Positions 6,062 to 12,169 are shown, counted from the stretch's first letter. The stretch: 19,205 nucleotides of DNA from an uncultured Elusimicrobiales bacterium (GCA_910576915.1 CAJTJT010000020.1:1-19205); one strand, 5' to 3'. Notes: a model not told the origin generated them from the sequence alone. Numbers and translations are program-made.

Positions 6062-6085
6062 AAAAAACCCTCCGTTCGGAGGGTT
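6062..6085 (-). terminator. Intrinsic terminator of the tRNA gene
   Basis: AACCCTCCG (6066-6074) pairs with CGGAGGGTT (6077-6085). Read on the minus strand the stem is followed by a run of six T. It ends the tRNA transcript just before crcB. Confidence 0.85.
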
Positions 6086-6091
6086 AAAAAA

Positions 6092-6165
6092 TGTCACCGG
6101 GTGGGATCGAACCACCGACCTAGCGCTTATGAAACGCTCGCTCTAACCAGCTGAGCTACGGTGAC
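6092..6165 (-). tRNA. tRNA with CAT anticodon (Met or lysidine-type Ile)
   Basis: On the minus strand the acceptor stem GTCACCG/CGGTGAC, D-arm GCTC-AGCTGGTTA-GAGC, anticodon arm AGCGT-TTCATAA-GCGCT and T-arm GGTGG-TTCGATC-CCACC form a complete cloverleaf. The discriminator is A and the CCA end is not encoded. The anticodon is CAT. The initiator is excluded, because the 1-72 pair is a normal G-C and the anticodon stem lacks the three G-C pairs. Elongator Met is the default; tRNA-Ile2 (CAT modified to lysidine) is the alternative and would need comparison with the other CAT tRNAs of the genome. Confidence 0.93.
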
Positions 6166-6182
6166 GTAAATCTTATATATTT

Positions 6183-6212
6183 ATTATAACAAAACCACAA
6201 AACAAAACGCAA
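6183..6212 (-). promoter_or_regulatory. Probable tRNA promoter
   Basis: On the minus strand TTGCGT (6207-6212) precedes TATAAT (6183-6188) by 18 nt. This places the start about 10 nt before the mature 5' end of the tRNA. Confidence 0.5.
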
Positions 6213-6239
6213 GAAAAAATTTTCTCCGACGGTAAAACG

Positions 6240-6842
6240 CTAATCAATCATGGAATAGATATTTAACGTCGCCGGGATTTTGGCGTTTTGGGCGGTATTA
6301 AAATCCTGCTCGGCCAGTTCGTTTTTGCCAAGCCGCAAATACGCCGCGCCGCGCGCGTTGTACACGTCCGCCGCCGGACGCAGGTTGATGACGGAGGTAT
6401 AATCCGTCACCGCTTCGGCGTAGCGGCCGAGCATAAAATATACGCCCGCGCGCGAAAAGAAAATTTCCGGCTTGCCGGGTTTTAAGGCGATGGCCGAATT
6501 TAACACTTCCAGGGCTTCGTCAAAATTCCCTTTGGCGGCCAGCACGCTGCCGTAAGCGGTGTAAGCGTCGGCCTGGTAGGGGTTTTTATCAAGCACAAAT
6601 TTAAAATCGGCTTCCGCCAAATCGTAATTCCCCTGGAAAAAGTGCACCGCGCCGCGCGAAGCGTACGCTTCCAAATTATCGGGGTTTAACGCTACCGCGC
6701 GGTTATAGGCTTCCAGCGCGCGGACGGGGTTGCCGTCTTTAAAATAGCCGTCCCCCCGCAGCAAATACTCGCTGGACGTCTGCAGCCCGGCGCAGGCCGC
6801 CAGTGCGGCCGCACCCAAAACAAATAAAAACGTTTTTTTCAT
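6240..6842 (-). CDS. TPR-repeat lipoprotein
   Basis: The 200-residue protein has a lipoprotein signal (MKKTFLFVLGAAALAACAG) with the lipobox L-A-A-C and lipidated Cys17. Five or so tetratricopeptide repeats follow from about residue 24 (YLLRGDGYFKDGNPVRALEAYNRAVALNPDN, YASRGAVHFFQGNYDLAEADFKFVLDKNP, then three more with the same A-x-G/L-x-Y pattern). TPR solenoids mediate protein-protein contacts. In type IV pilus systems the outer-membrane lipoprotein PilF/PilW is a TPR protein of this size, and NlpI is another, so a pilotin or scaffold role is possible but unproven here. AGGAGC precedes the ATG. The gene is monocistronic, with the tRNA gene next on the same strand. Confidence 0.88.
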   Translation of the reverse strand: MKKTFLFVLGAAALAACAGLQTSSEYLLRGDGYFKDGNPVRALEAYNRAVALNPDNLEAYASRGAVHFFQGNYDLAEADFKFVLDKNPYQADAYTAYGSVLAAKGNFDEALEVLNSAIALKPGKPEIFFSRAGVYFMLGRYAEAVTDYTSVINLRPAADVYNARGAAYLRLGKNELAEQDFNTAQNAKIPATLNIYSMID

Positions 6843-6861
6843 AATAACGCTCCTGGTGGAA

Positions 6862-6904
6862 AGGTCCTAGAAATTATACAACAAAAGACCTAATTTTTTC
6901 TAGG
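6862..6904. promoter_or_regulatory. Promoter of the TPR lipoprotein gene within an inverted repeat
   Basis: On the minus strand TATAAT (6873-6878) lies about 30 nt before the ATG. It is bracketed by CCTAGAAA (6866-6873) and its perfect complement TTTCTAGG (6897-6904), with 23 nt between the arms, plus an offset AGGTC/GACCT pair. No clear -35 hexamer is seen. The arms overlap the positions where -10 and -35 would sit, which suggests a dyad operator or a leader hairpin. Confidence 0.4.
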
Positions 6905-6959
6905 TATAAATTGCTGGGAAATTGGGTCCAAAGGCCCTGTTTTTCCCCCCGCCGAAGCG

Positions 6960-7040
6960 ATATACTGTATATGTAAACAAATTTAAATTTCATCCCATAC
7001 CGCTGTAGTCCCAAACCCTGCTACAGCGGTTCCCTTTTTT
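6960..7040 (+). ncRNA. Candidate small RNA: palindromic -10 box plus orphan terminator
   Basis: TATACT (6961-6966) lies in the 13-nt palindrome ATATAC-T-GTATAT and could act as a -10. About 33 nt later ACCGCTGTAG (6999-7008) and CTACAGCGGT (7021-7030) form a perfect 10-bp stem with a 12-nt loop, followed by TCCCTTTTTT. No plus-strand gene lies between ribF and this terminator, so it may end a transcript of about 65-70 nt. The -35 region is weak. The alternative is insulation of the following glycosyltransferase promoter. Confidence 0.4.
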
Positions 7041-7043
7041 ATA

Positions 7044-7073
7044 TTGGGCTTTTTGCGTGCCAAATGCTACAAT
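7044..7073 (+). promoter_or_regulatory. Promoter of the glycosyltransferase module, probably leaderless
   Basis: TGC-TACAAT (7065-7073) is an extended -10, with TTGGGC (7044-7049) at an 18-nt spacing. The -10 ends 6 nt before the ATG at 7080, and no Shine-Dalgarno fits between. The ten bases ATGCTACAAT resemble ATGCTATAAT in front of rbfA. Confidence 0.65.
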
Positions 7074-7079
7074 AACATT

Positions 7080-7841
7080 ATGACAAACCAACGGATTTCG
7101 CTTTTTATCATCGCCCATAATGAGGAACGCCACATCGCTAAATGCATCTTGAGCGCGAAAAATTTGGTAAGCGAAGTGATTGTGGTGGATTCCTTTTCCA
7201 CTGATAAAACAGCGCTTATCTGCCGGGACCTCGGCGCGCAGGTGTTTACCCGCGCCTTCGACGGTTTCACGGCCCAAAAGAATTTTGCCCTTTCGAAAGT
7301 TTCATGCGGCTGGGCATTAAATTTAGACGCGGACGAAACGCTCTCGCCGGACCTGGCCGAAGAAATCGCCCGCGTGACGAAAAACACTTCTTTTGACGGG
7401 TTTGATATTCCCTTTTCCAACTATTTTCTGGGAAAGAAAATGCGCTTCAGCGGCCTTAATAAGGAAAAGCACCTGCGCTTGGTGCGCACGGAAAAAGCCG
7501 TTTACGAAGGCGGGCTCGTGCATGAAGGCTTAGTGGTCCGCGGCCCCGTCGGGCGTTTAACCAACGCCATCAACCACTATTCGTACGATTCCATCGAAAC
7601 GTACTTCCGCAAATTTAACAACTACACTTCGCTGGCCGCCGGGCACATATACGCACAAGGCAAACGGTTTTCCCTTATCAGCACGCTGGTACGCCTGCCG
7701 TTTGAATTTGCCAAACGCTACCTGCTGAAACTGGGCGTACTGGACGGCGTGCGGGGGCTGATGTGGGCATCTTTCTCCACTTTTTACGTATTCGTAAAAT
7801 ACATGAAACTTTGGCAGCTTGAGCAGGAGGATAAGAAATGA
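7080..7841 (+). CDS. Family 2 glycosyltransferase, WaaE/KdtX-like (copy 1)
   Basis: The 253-residue protein is a GT-A fold family 2 glycosyltransferase. ISLFIIAHNEERHIAKCI forms the first strand and helix, VIVVDSFSTDKT (33-44, Asp37) the nucleotide-sugar contact, and LDADE (82-86) the DxD metal site. The middle HLRLVR and EGGLVHEGL segments match the LPS core beta-1,4-glucosyltransferase (WaaE/KdtX) type. The C-terminal LPFEFAKRYLLKLGVLDGVRGLMWASFSTFYVFVKYMKL is probably a membrane-associated helix pair. It likely adds a sugar to the LPS core or a related surface glycan on the cytoplasmic face. I chose the ATG at 7080 over the in-frame one at 7044, because the protein family begins with ISLF and the promoter -10 lies between the two. 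It overlaps the next gene by 4 nt. Confidence 0.88.
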   Translation: MTNQRISLFIIAHNEERHIAKCILSAKNLVSEVIVVDSFSTDKTALICRDLGAQVFTRAFDGFTAQKNFALSKVSCGWALNLDADETLSPDLAEEIARVTKNTSFDGFDIPFSNYFLGKKMRFSGLNKEKHLRLVRTEKAVYEGGLVHEGLVVRGPVGRLTNAINHYSYDSIETYFRKFNNYTSLAAGHIYAQGKRFSLISTLVRLPFEFAKRYLLKLGVLDGVRGLMWASFSTFYVFVKYMKLWQLEQEDKK

Positions 7842-8602
7842 CGGCAGCCGTTCTGGCGGTGTTATGCGCGGCGGCGCTGTTTATCCTCTTTCCCGCCCTG
7901 CGCAAAACCTGGTATCTGCCCAAACGGAAGGGCTTTGTCGCGCTGATGTATCATCACGTGGCAGAGCAAAATCCGTCTTCATCAGACCCGTTTACCGTCG
8001 CCCCGTCCATGCTTGAAAAGCACCTCGTCTTTTTAAAAGAAAACGGATATACCCCCGTTTCTTTAAAAGAGTTACAGGAAGGCGCGCCCGTCCAAAAACC
8101 CGTCATGCTGACGTTTGACGACGGCTATGAAGACAATTATAAAAATCTCTTCCCGCTTCTTAAAAAATACAACGTGCCGGCCGTCATCTTTTTAGTTGCG
8201 GACAAAATCGGCTCGCCCGAATATATGACCTGGGACCAAATCCGCGAAATGAAAAACAGCGGCCTTGTGCAATTTGGTTCCCACACGTGCTCCCACTGCC
8301 GTTTAAGAAGTCTGCCCGATGAAGAAATCGCCCGGGAGCTGGTCCGCAGCAAACAAATTTTGGAAGAACAACTGGGTGAGCCCGTGACGGCTTTTTGTTA
8401 TCCGTTCGGCTCGGGCGGGTTTGATAAACGCGTCCGTCCGCAGGTATTTAAAGCGGGCTACCTGTTTGATTTTAGTACTAAAAAAGGAGTTAACCCCTGG
8501 CCCTGGAATCCCGCCAAAACGCTGTTGCGCGCCTTCCCGCGCGGCGGAGAAACGCTGTTTGATTACCACCTGCAGCTAACCCGGGGACAAAGCAAACTGT
8601 AA
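7838..8602 (+). CDS. Polysaccharide deacetylase (NodB domain), membrane-anchored
   Basis: The 254-residue protein starts with an uncleaved signal-anchor helix (residues 2-20), followed by a family 4 carbohydrate esterase (NodB) domain. Motif 1 is LTFDDGYEDN (91-100; catalytic base Asp94, metal ligand Asp95). Motif 2 is GSHTCSH (147-153; metal ligands His149 and His153). Motif 3 is FCYPFGSGGF (about 187-196). An ALMYHH strand precedes the domain. Such enzymes remove N-acetyl groups from amino sugars in surface polysaccharides, peptidoglycan or core oligosaccharides, on the outer face of the inner membrane here. AGGAGG precedes the ATG, which overlaps the upstream stop as ATGA. Pairing with a glycosyltransferase suggests action on the same glycan. 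The exact substrate is unknown. Confidence 0.9.
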   Translation: MTAAVLAVLCAAALFILFPALRKTWYLPKRKGFVALMYHHVAEQNPSSSDPFTVAPSMLEKHLVFLKENGYTPVSLKELQEGAPVQKPVMLTFDDGYEDNYKNLFPLLKKYNVPAVIFLVADKIGSPEYMTWDQIREMKNSGLVQFGSHTCSHCRLRSLPDEEIARELVRSKQILEEQLGEPVTAFCYPFGSGGFDKRVRPQVFKAGYLFDFSTKKGVNPWPWNPAKTLLRAFPRGGETLFDYHLQLTRGQSKL

Positions 8603-8631
8603 AACAAATTACATCAGCCCTTGATAAACTT

Positions 8632-9396
8632 ATGAAAACACCTCGCATCAGTCTTTTTATCATCGCAAAAAACGAAGAACAGAATATCGCCAAATGTATT
8701 TTGAGCGCAAAACATATCGTAAACGAAATTGTTGTGGTTAACAGCATGTCGAAAGACAAAACCGCGCTGATCTGCCGGGACCTCGGCGCCGCGGTATACG
8801 ACCGCGCATTTGACGGATTTACCAACCAAAAGAATTTTGCTCTGTCGAAGGTAACGGGCGAATGGGCGCTTTCGCTGGATGCGGACGAAGCCCTCACGCC
8901 GGAACTGGCCGAAGAAATCAAACAAGCCGTGCAACAGGGTACGGCCGACGGCTACGAACTCACCCGCGTGAACGATTTTTTGGGCAAACGTATGCGCCAC
9001 AGCGGCATGAAAGCCGAACATATTTTGCGTTTGGTCCGCACGAAAAAAGCCGAATTTAGAGGCGGCCTGGTGCACGAAAAACTGCACGTGGACGGAAACA
9101 CCGCCCGCCTTAAAAACGTATTTATACACCACCCGTACGACAGCATTGAATCCTACTTTGACAAATTTAACCGCTATACCACCCTCGCCGCGCAAACCAT
9201 GTTTGCAAAAGGTAAAAAAGTATGCCTGCTGCGCGTACTTTTAACGGTACCGTTTGAGTTTGCGCGCCGCTACGTGCTAAAAGCCGGTTTTTTGGACGGA
9301 ATAAGAGGGCTTATTTGGGCGTCTTTTTCCTGTTTTTACGTATTTGTTAAATATATGAAGTTGTGGTACCTGTGGGACGAGAAGAAAAATAAATGA
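8632..9396 (+). CDS. Family 2 glycosyltransferase, WaaE/KdtX-like (copy 2)
   Basis: This 254-residue paralogue aligns with the gene at 7080 without gaps through at least its first 90 residues (ISLFIIAKNEEQNIAKCILSAK, KDKTALICRDLGA, FDGFTNQKNFALSKV, LDADEALTP). Stretches such as atctgccgggacctcggcgc are identical at DNA level, so the two arose by tandem duplication. The DxD site (83-85) is intact, but the upstream Asp37 of copy 1 is Asn here (VVVNSMS). The C-terminal LTVPFEFARRYVLKAGFLDGIRGLIWASFSCFYVFVKYMKLW is conserved. The 29-nt gap after the deacetylase contains neither a Shine-Dalgarno nor a -10 at the leaderless distance, so initiation is unexplained. The stop overlaps the next start. 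Confidence 0.87.
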   Translation: MKTPRISLFIIAKNEEQNIAKCILSAKHIVNEIVVVNSMSKDKTALICRDLGAAVYDRAFDGFTNQKNFALSKVTGEWALSLDADEALTPELAEEIKQAVQQGTADGYELTRVNDFLGKRMRHSGMKAEHILRLVRTKKAEFRGGLVHEKLHVDGNTARLKNVFIHHPYDSIESYFDKFNRYTTLAAQTMFAKGKKVCLLRVLLTVPFEFARRYVLKAGFLDGIRGLIWASFSCFYVFVKYMKLWYLWDEKKNK

Positions 9397-10151
9397 TGAT
9401 TTATCCGCTTACCGCGGCCGGAATACTCCTGGCGGCGGCCGTCTATGTTATCTTGCGCCGCGCCAAACGGGCGCTTATAGTATTAACCTACGCCAAAATC
9501 GGCCGTCCCCCTGCCACAGCGCGTTTAAAAAACGAATGGACCGCTACAGCCCAACTGGAACGCACGCTTAACAAGTTGGCCCGCCGGAATTTTAAAACCG
9601 TTCTGCCCGGAGAGCTCTCCAAAGGCCGCTTGCCCGCCAAGCCCGTTTTGCTTGCTTTTATGGGCGGATACCAGTCTTTTTATACGGAAGCGTGGCCGGT
9701 TATCAAAAAATACCGTGCCAAAGCCAGCGTATTTTTGGCGCAGGAGTACGTCGGCGCATATGACGAATGGCAGGACCCGTACCGGGAACCGTGGCAAAAC
9801 CTGCTGACAGAAGCGCAGCTGAAAGAACTCAAACAAAGCGGCCTGGTGGAATTTGGCGCGCTTGATTTAAAAGCGCGGGATTTGACGCTTCTGCCCGTGC
9901 GTGAAGCCGCCTTTGGCATAACCGAAAACAGCTTCCGCATAAAAAAACAGCTGGGACTCACAGTTGAAGCGTTTGCTTTTTGGCCGGCCGCAAAATGGAA
10001 TGAAAAAACCGCGCAGGAAATGCTGCACGGCTTGGAAAACTTGCCCGTTTTAACGCCCGGTTCCGGCGTAAACCCGGGAAAAAATGTATTTTTAAAGACG
10101 CTGCCCGCCAATTCCTTACGGGCGCGGTGGGCGTTGTGGAAGAGGCGTTAA
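9393..10151 (+). CDS. Degenerate polysaccharide deacetylase-like protein (likely pseudoenzyme)
   Basis: The 252-residue protein occupies the same position and has the same layout as the deacetylase at 7838: an N-terminal anchor helix (residues 5-21), then a NodB-like fold recognisable from shared landmarks (KPVLLAFMGGYQSFY against KPVMLTFDDGYEDNY; KYRAKASVFLA against KYNVPAVIFLV; LKQSGLVEFGA against MKNSGLVQFGS; GVNPGKNVFLKTLP near the end). The catalytic TFDDGY has become AFMGGY (88-93), both metal-ligand histidines are gone (ALDLK for HTCSH), and the third motif CYPFG reads AFWPA. It therefore cannot bind metal as family members do. The frame is intact, so it is more likely a retained non-catalytic paralogue than a decaying gene. 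The start is ATG 9393 or 9396. Confidence 0.8.
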   Translation: MMIYPLTAAGILLAAAVYVILRRAKRALIVLTYAKIGRPPATARLKNEWTATAQLERTLNKLARRNFKTVLPGELSKGRLPAKPVLLAFMGGYQSFYTEAWPVIKKYRAKASVFLAQEYVGAYDEWQDPYREPWQNLLTEAQLKELKQSGLVEFGALDLKARDLTLLPVREAAFGITENSFRIKKQLGLTVEAFAFWPAAKWNEKTAQEMLHGLENLPVLTPGSGVNPGKNVFLKTLPANSLRARWALWKRR

Positions 10152-10690
10152 GGCATTTGAAATAAATTTAAGCCGCCTACTTGTTTTACAAAACGTCCGG
10201 CAAACATTTTTTCGCAAAATGCACCGCGTTCCTTCCCGAAAACAATACCGGAATGCACGCGTTCTACGCACCACAGCACGTCCGGGTCAATCCCTACCGA
10301 CATTCCCGGGTTCGCAAAGATAAAACCGCCGCCTTTATACTGGCCGGAAAGCCTGCCGGCATACACCCTGCCGTCGGCGGAATTTAACAGCTGGATGGAC
10401 CAATCCCCGTTGGAACGGGCATCGGCCACATTGCCGCTAACCAAAAAATTATCCCGCTCCGTCCAAGCTATTTCCACATCCAAATCATCAAAAGACTGGG
10501 CGTATGCGCCGTTTGCCATATAATATACTTTCTGCGCCTGCACAATACTTTTCAGCATAGTTAACGCCTGCACAGCGCGGGATTTTTCCACCGCTTTGGT
10601 GTACTGCGCAAGCGCCACCGCCGATAAAATGCCGATAATTAAAACAACAACCAATAACTCTATAAGCGTAAAACCGTGTTTTTGATACAT
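10148..10690 (-). CDS. Type IV pilin-like protein (pilin 2)
   Basis: The 180-residue prepilin has the leader MYQKHG, a prepilin peptidase site before FTLIELLVVVLIIGILSA, Glu at mature position 5, and the helix VALAQYTKAVEKSRAVQALTML. The usual Pro after VAL is Ala here (VALAQ; VALPQ in the other two). The C-terminal domain is unrelated in detail to pilin 1 and has two cysteines about 27 residues apart (LWCVERV and GAFCEKM). The start at 10690 is fixed by AGGAG just upstream and by the leader consensus; the frame runs open to 10831 through repeat sequence. Its stop overlaps the stop of the convergent gene at TTAA, and no terminator lies between them. A poly-T promoter and a two-hairpin repeat precede it. 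Confidence 0.9.
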   Translation of the reverse strand: MYQKHGFTLIELLVVVLIIGILSAVALAQYTKAVEKSRAVQALTMLKSIVQAQKVYYMANGAYAQSFDDLDVEIAWTERDNFLVSGNVADARSNGDWSIQLLNSADGRVYAGRLSGQYKGGGFIFANPGMSVGIDPDVLWCVERVHSGIVFGKERGAFCEKMFAGRFVKQVGGLNLFQMP

Positions 10691-10712
10691 GAAAGCTCCT
10701 CCGTCATGCGTC

Positions 10713-10816
10713 ATTCCCGGGTGCGAAGCGAACCGGGAATCCAGAATAAAATAAGAATTACAACTTCTATTAAACAGCCTGGATCCCGGAGCTGGCGGTG
10801 CGCAGCGTGCCGGGAT
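10713..10816. repeat. Two-hairpin palindromic repeat in the pilin 2 leader
   Basis: ATTCCCGG (10713-10720) with CCGGGAAT (10733-10740) makes hairpin one. ATCCCGG (10783-10789) with CCGGGAT (10810-10816) makes hairpin two. Between them ATCCAG (10739-10744) is complementary to CTGGAT (10779-10784), so the whole can fold as a cruciform. It resembles the widespread GTCATTCCC...GGGAATCC class of intergenic repeats and lies between the predicted promoter and the pilin start codon. Confidence 0.65.
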
Positions 10817-10840
10817 AACAAACAAACTCAATTTATCCCC

Positions 10841-10868
10841 ATGTTATCAAAAAAAAAAAACGAATCAA
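10841..10868 (-). promoter_or_regulatory. Putative poly-T-spacer promoter of pilin gene 2
   Basis: On the minus strand TTGATT (10863-10868) and TAACAT (10841-10846) are separated by 16 nt: CG, twelve T, GA. The block from 10837 to 10862 (CCCCATGTTATC, twelve A, CG on the plus strand) is identical to 19123-19148 in front of pilin gene 3. The predicted transcript would have a leader of about 145 nt containing the repeat. A small GCCCAG/CTGGGC hairpin lies just upstream of the -35, so a terminator with a displaced T-run is an alternative reading. Confidence 0.5.
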
Positions 10869-11012
10869 GCCCAGAGCCTGGGCCCCCCTCTTATCCGCGC
10901 TCTTCTGATTAGCTGGGCCACACTATTTAGGACATGCCGCCAACTACGAACAACAAGCCACGGCCGGAATGACGGCGGAAAAGAAGATTTTTCCCCACAG
11001 CATTACAAAAAT
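10869..11012. other. Intergenic stretch between the pilin 2 promoter and the lpxK terminator
   Basis: No gene, promoter or RNA was recognised here. It contains a short GC-rich hairpin (GCCCAGAGCCTGGGC, about 10869-10883) and an isolated GGCCGGAATGACGGC, which looks like a fragment of the same repeat family found upstream of pilin genes 2 and 3. Confidence 0.5.
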
Positions 11013-11041
11013 CCCCCGCCTGCCAAACTGGCAAACGGGGG
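11013..11041 (-). terminator. Intrinsic terminator of lpxK
   Basis: CCCCCG (11013-11018) pairs with CGGGGG (11036-11041), and an inner TGCCA/TGGCA pair extends the stem. On the minus strand it is followed by ATTTTTGT. It lies 21 nt past the lpxK stop codon. Confidence 0.8.
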
Positions 11042-11062
11042 TTGAGTGTTCTATAAACGGAT

Positions 11063-12169
11063 TTATTTTGCGTTTTTGATTTTGGAAAACTTCGGGTACA
11101 GCACGTCGGTAAATTTATCCATTTCCGCTTCGCCGCCCAAAATTTTTAAATTGACGGACAGCACGTAGACGTCCTGCGTCAAAATTTCGCGCCAGTTGTC
11201 GGGGAATTTTACAAAATCCTTAAACGTGGTGATAATGGGCAGGCCGGCGCGGGTGTCTTCAAACGTGCGCAGGTGGTCTTCGGTATAGAACTGATGGTCC
11301 GGGAAGCGCCATTTTTGCTTGAGTTCCAGGCCCAGTTTTTCAAGCGTGGCTTCGAACGTTTCCGGGTGCCCTAAAGCGGAAAAACACACCGCCGGGCCTT
11401 TAATATCTTTCAAATCCACTTTTTTGGAGCGGCAAATGTCGAAATAATACTCGGGCTCGTGCACGCTTTCCAAAATTTCCACGCAGTCGTTGTGTTCGCG
11501 GATGACGTCTTTGGCGTCTTCCAGCTGGCGGCGGGATACTTGGTCGCAGTGCGTCAGCACCACGAGCGATGCGCGTTTGAGCGCGCTTAACGGCTCGCGC
11601 AGTACGCCGTACGGTAAGAGTTCTTTATTGCCGAACGGATTTTTGGCGTCCACCAGCACGACGTTGGCGTCCCGGTTCAAACGGTGGTGCTGGAAACCGT
11701 CGTCCAGCAAAATAATTTGGCTTTTAAAACGGCGCAGGGCCTCGGTGGCGGCTTCGGCGCGGTTTTCCGAAATAACGACGGGTACTTTATACTGGCTCAA
11801 CACGCGGCTCATCATAAAAGGTTCGTCGCCGGCCAGGCGCCAGTCGGCATCCGGGTTGTCAAAAAGAACGACGGGTCCGTCCGACTTTTGCTGCCGTTTG
11901 TATCCGCGCGAAACGATGGCCACGCGCACGCCTTCTTTGGCAAGCGTGGTAGCGGCCAGCAAAACGGCCGTGGTTTTGCCCGTTCCGCCCGCCGTGATGT
12001 TGCCAATGCACACCACGCGCGAATTGACGCTTTTGGAGGATTTCCACCCGTTTTCATACGCGGCCAAATTGAACTTAGCGCCCAGCCCATACAAAACCGA
12101 GGCGGCCTTCAAAACGCCGCGGCCCAACATATTTTGTTCCAAATCTTCTTTGAGTTTAAGTAAATCCAT
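11063..12169 (-). CDS. lpxK: Tetraacyldisaccharide 4'-kinase (lipid A 4'-kinase)
   Basis: The 368-residue protein has the LpxK P-loop GNITAGGTGKTT at 56-67, VSRGYKRQ (87-93), GDEPFMMSR (114-122), and the catalytic-site motif LLDDGFQHHRLNRD (154-167), then VLVDAKNPFGNKELLPYGVLREPLSALKRA. LpxK is an inner-membrane enzyme that phosphorylates the 4' position of the tetraacyl disaccharide to give lipid IVA; the N-terminal hydrophobic helix around residues 18-38 fits membrane association. I start it at the ATG at 12169, preceded by TAAGGA; the frame is open to 12304, but that stretch runs into the divergent htrB gene. It ends in a clear terminator. Location next to an HtrB-type acyltransferase fits the pathway order. 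Confidence 0.95.
   Translation of the reverse strand: MDLLKLKEDLEQNMLGRGVLKAASVLYGLGAKFNLAAYENGWKSSKSVNSRVVCIGNITAGGTGKTTAVLLAATTLAKEGVRVAIVSRGYKRQQKSDGPVVLFDNPDADWRLAGDEPFMMSRVLSQYKVPVVISENRAEAATEALRRFKSQIILLDDGFQHHRLNRDANVVLVDAKNPFGNKELLPYGVLREPLSALKRASLVVLTHCDQVSRRQLEDAKDVIREHNDCVEILESVHEPEYYFDICRSKKVDLKDIKGPAVCFSALGHPETFEATLEKLGLELKQKWRFPDHQFYTEDHLRTFEDTRAGLPIITTFKDFVKFPDNWREILTQDVYVLSVNLKILGGEAEMDKFTDVLYPKFSKIKNAK

Noticed and set aside
6092..6165. Initiator tRNA-fMet
   Set aside because: The first acceptor pair is a normal G-C and the anticodon stem lacks the three consecutive G-C pairs of initiators.
10863..10883. Hairpin plus T12 read as a standard intrinsic terminator
   Set aside because: In both copies the T-run begins about 8 nt after the stem instead of directly, the upstream side has no minus-strand gene visible in the first copy except lpxK, which already has a terminator, and the -35/-10 pair fits better; kept as an alternative in the promoter entries.
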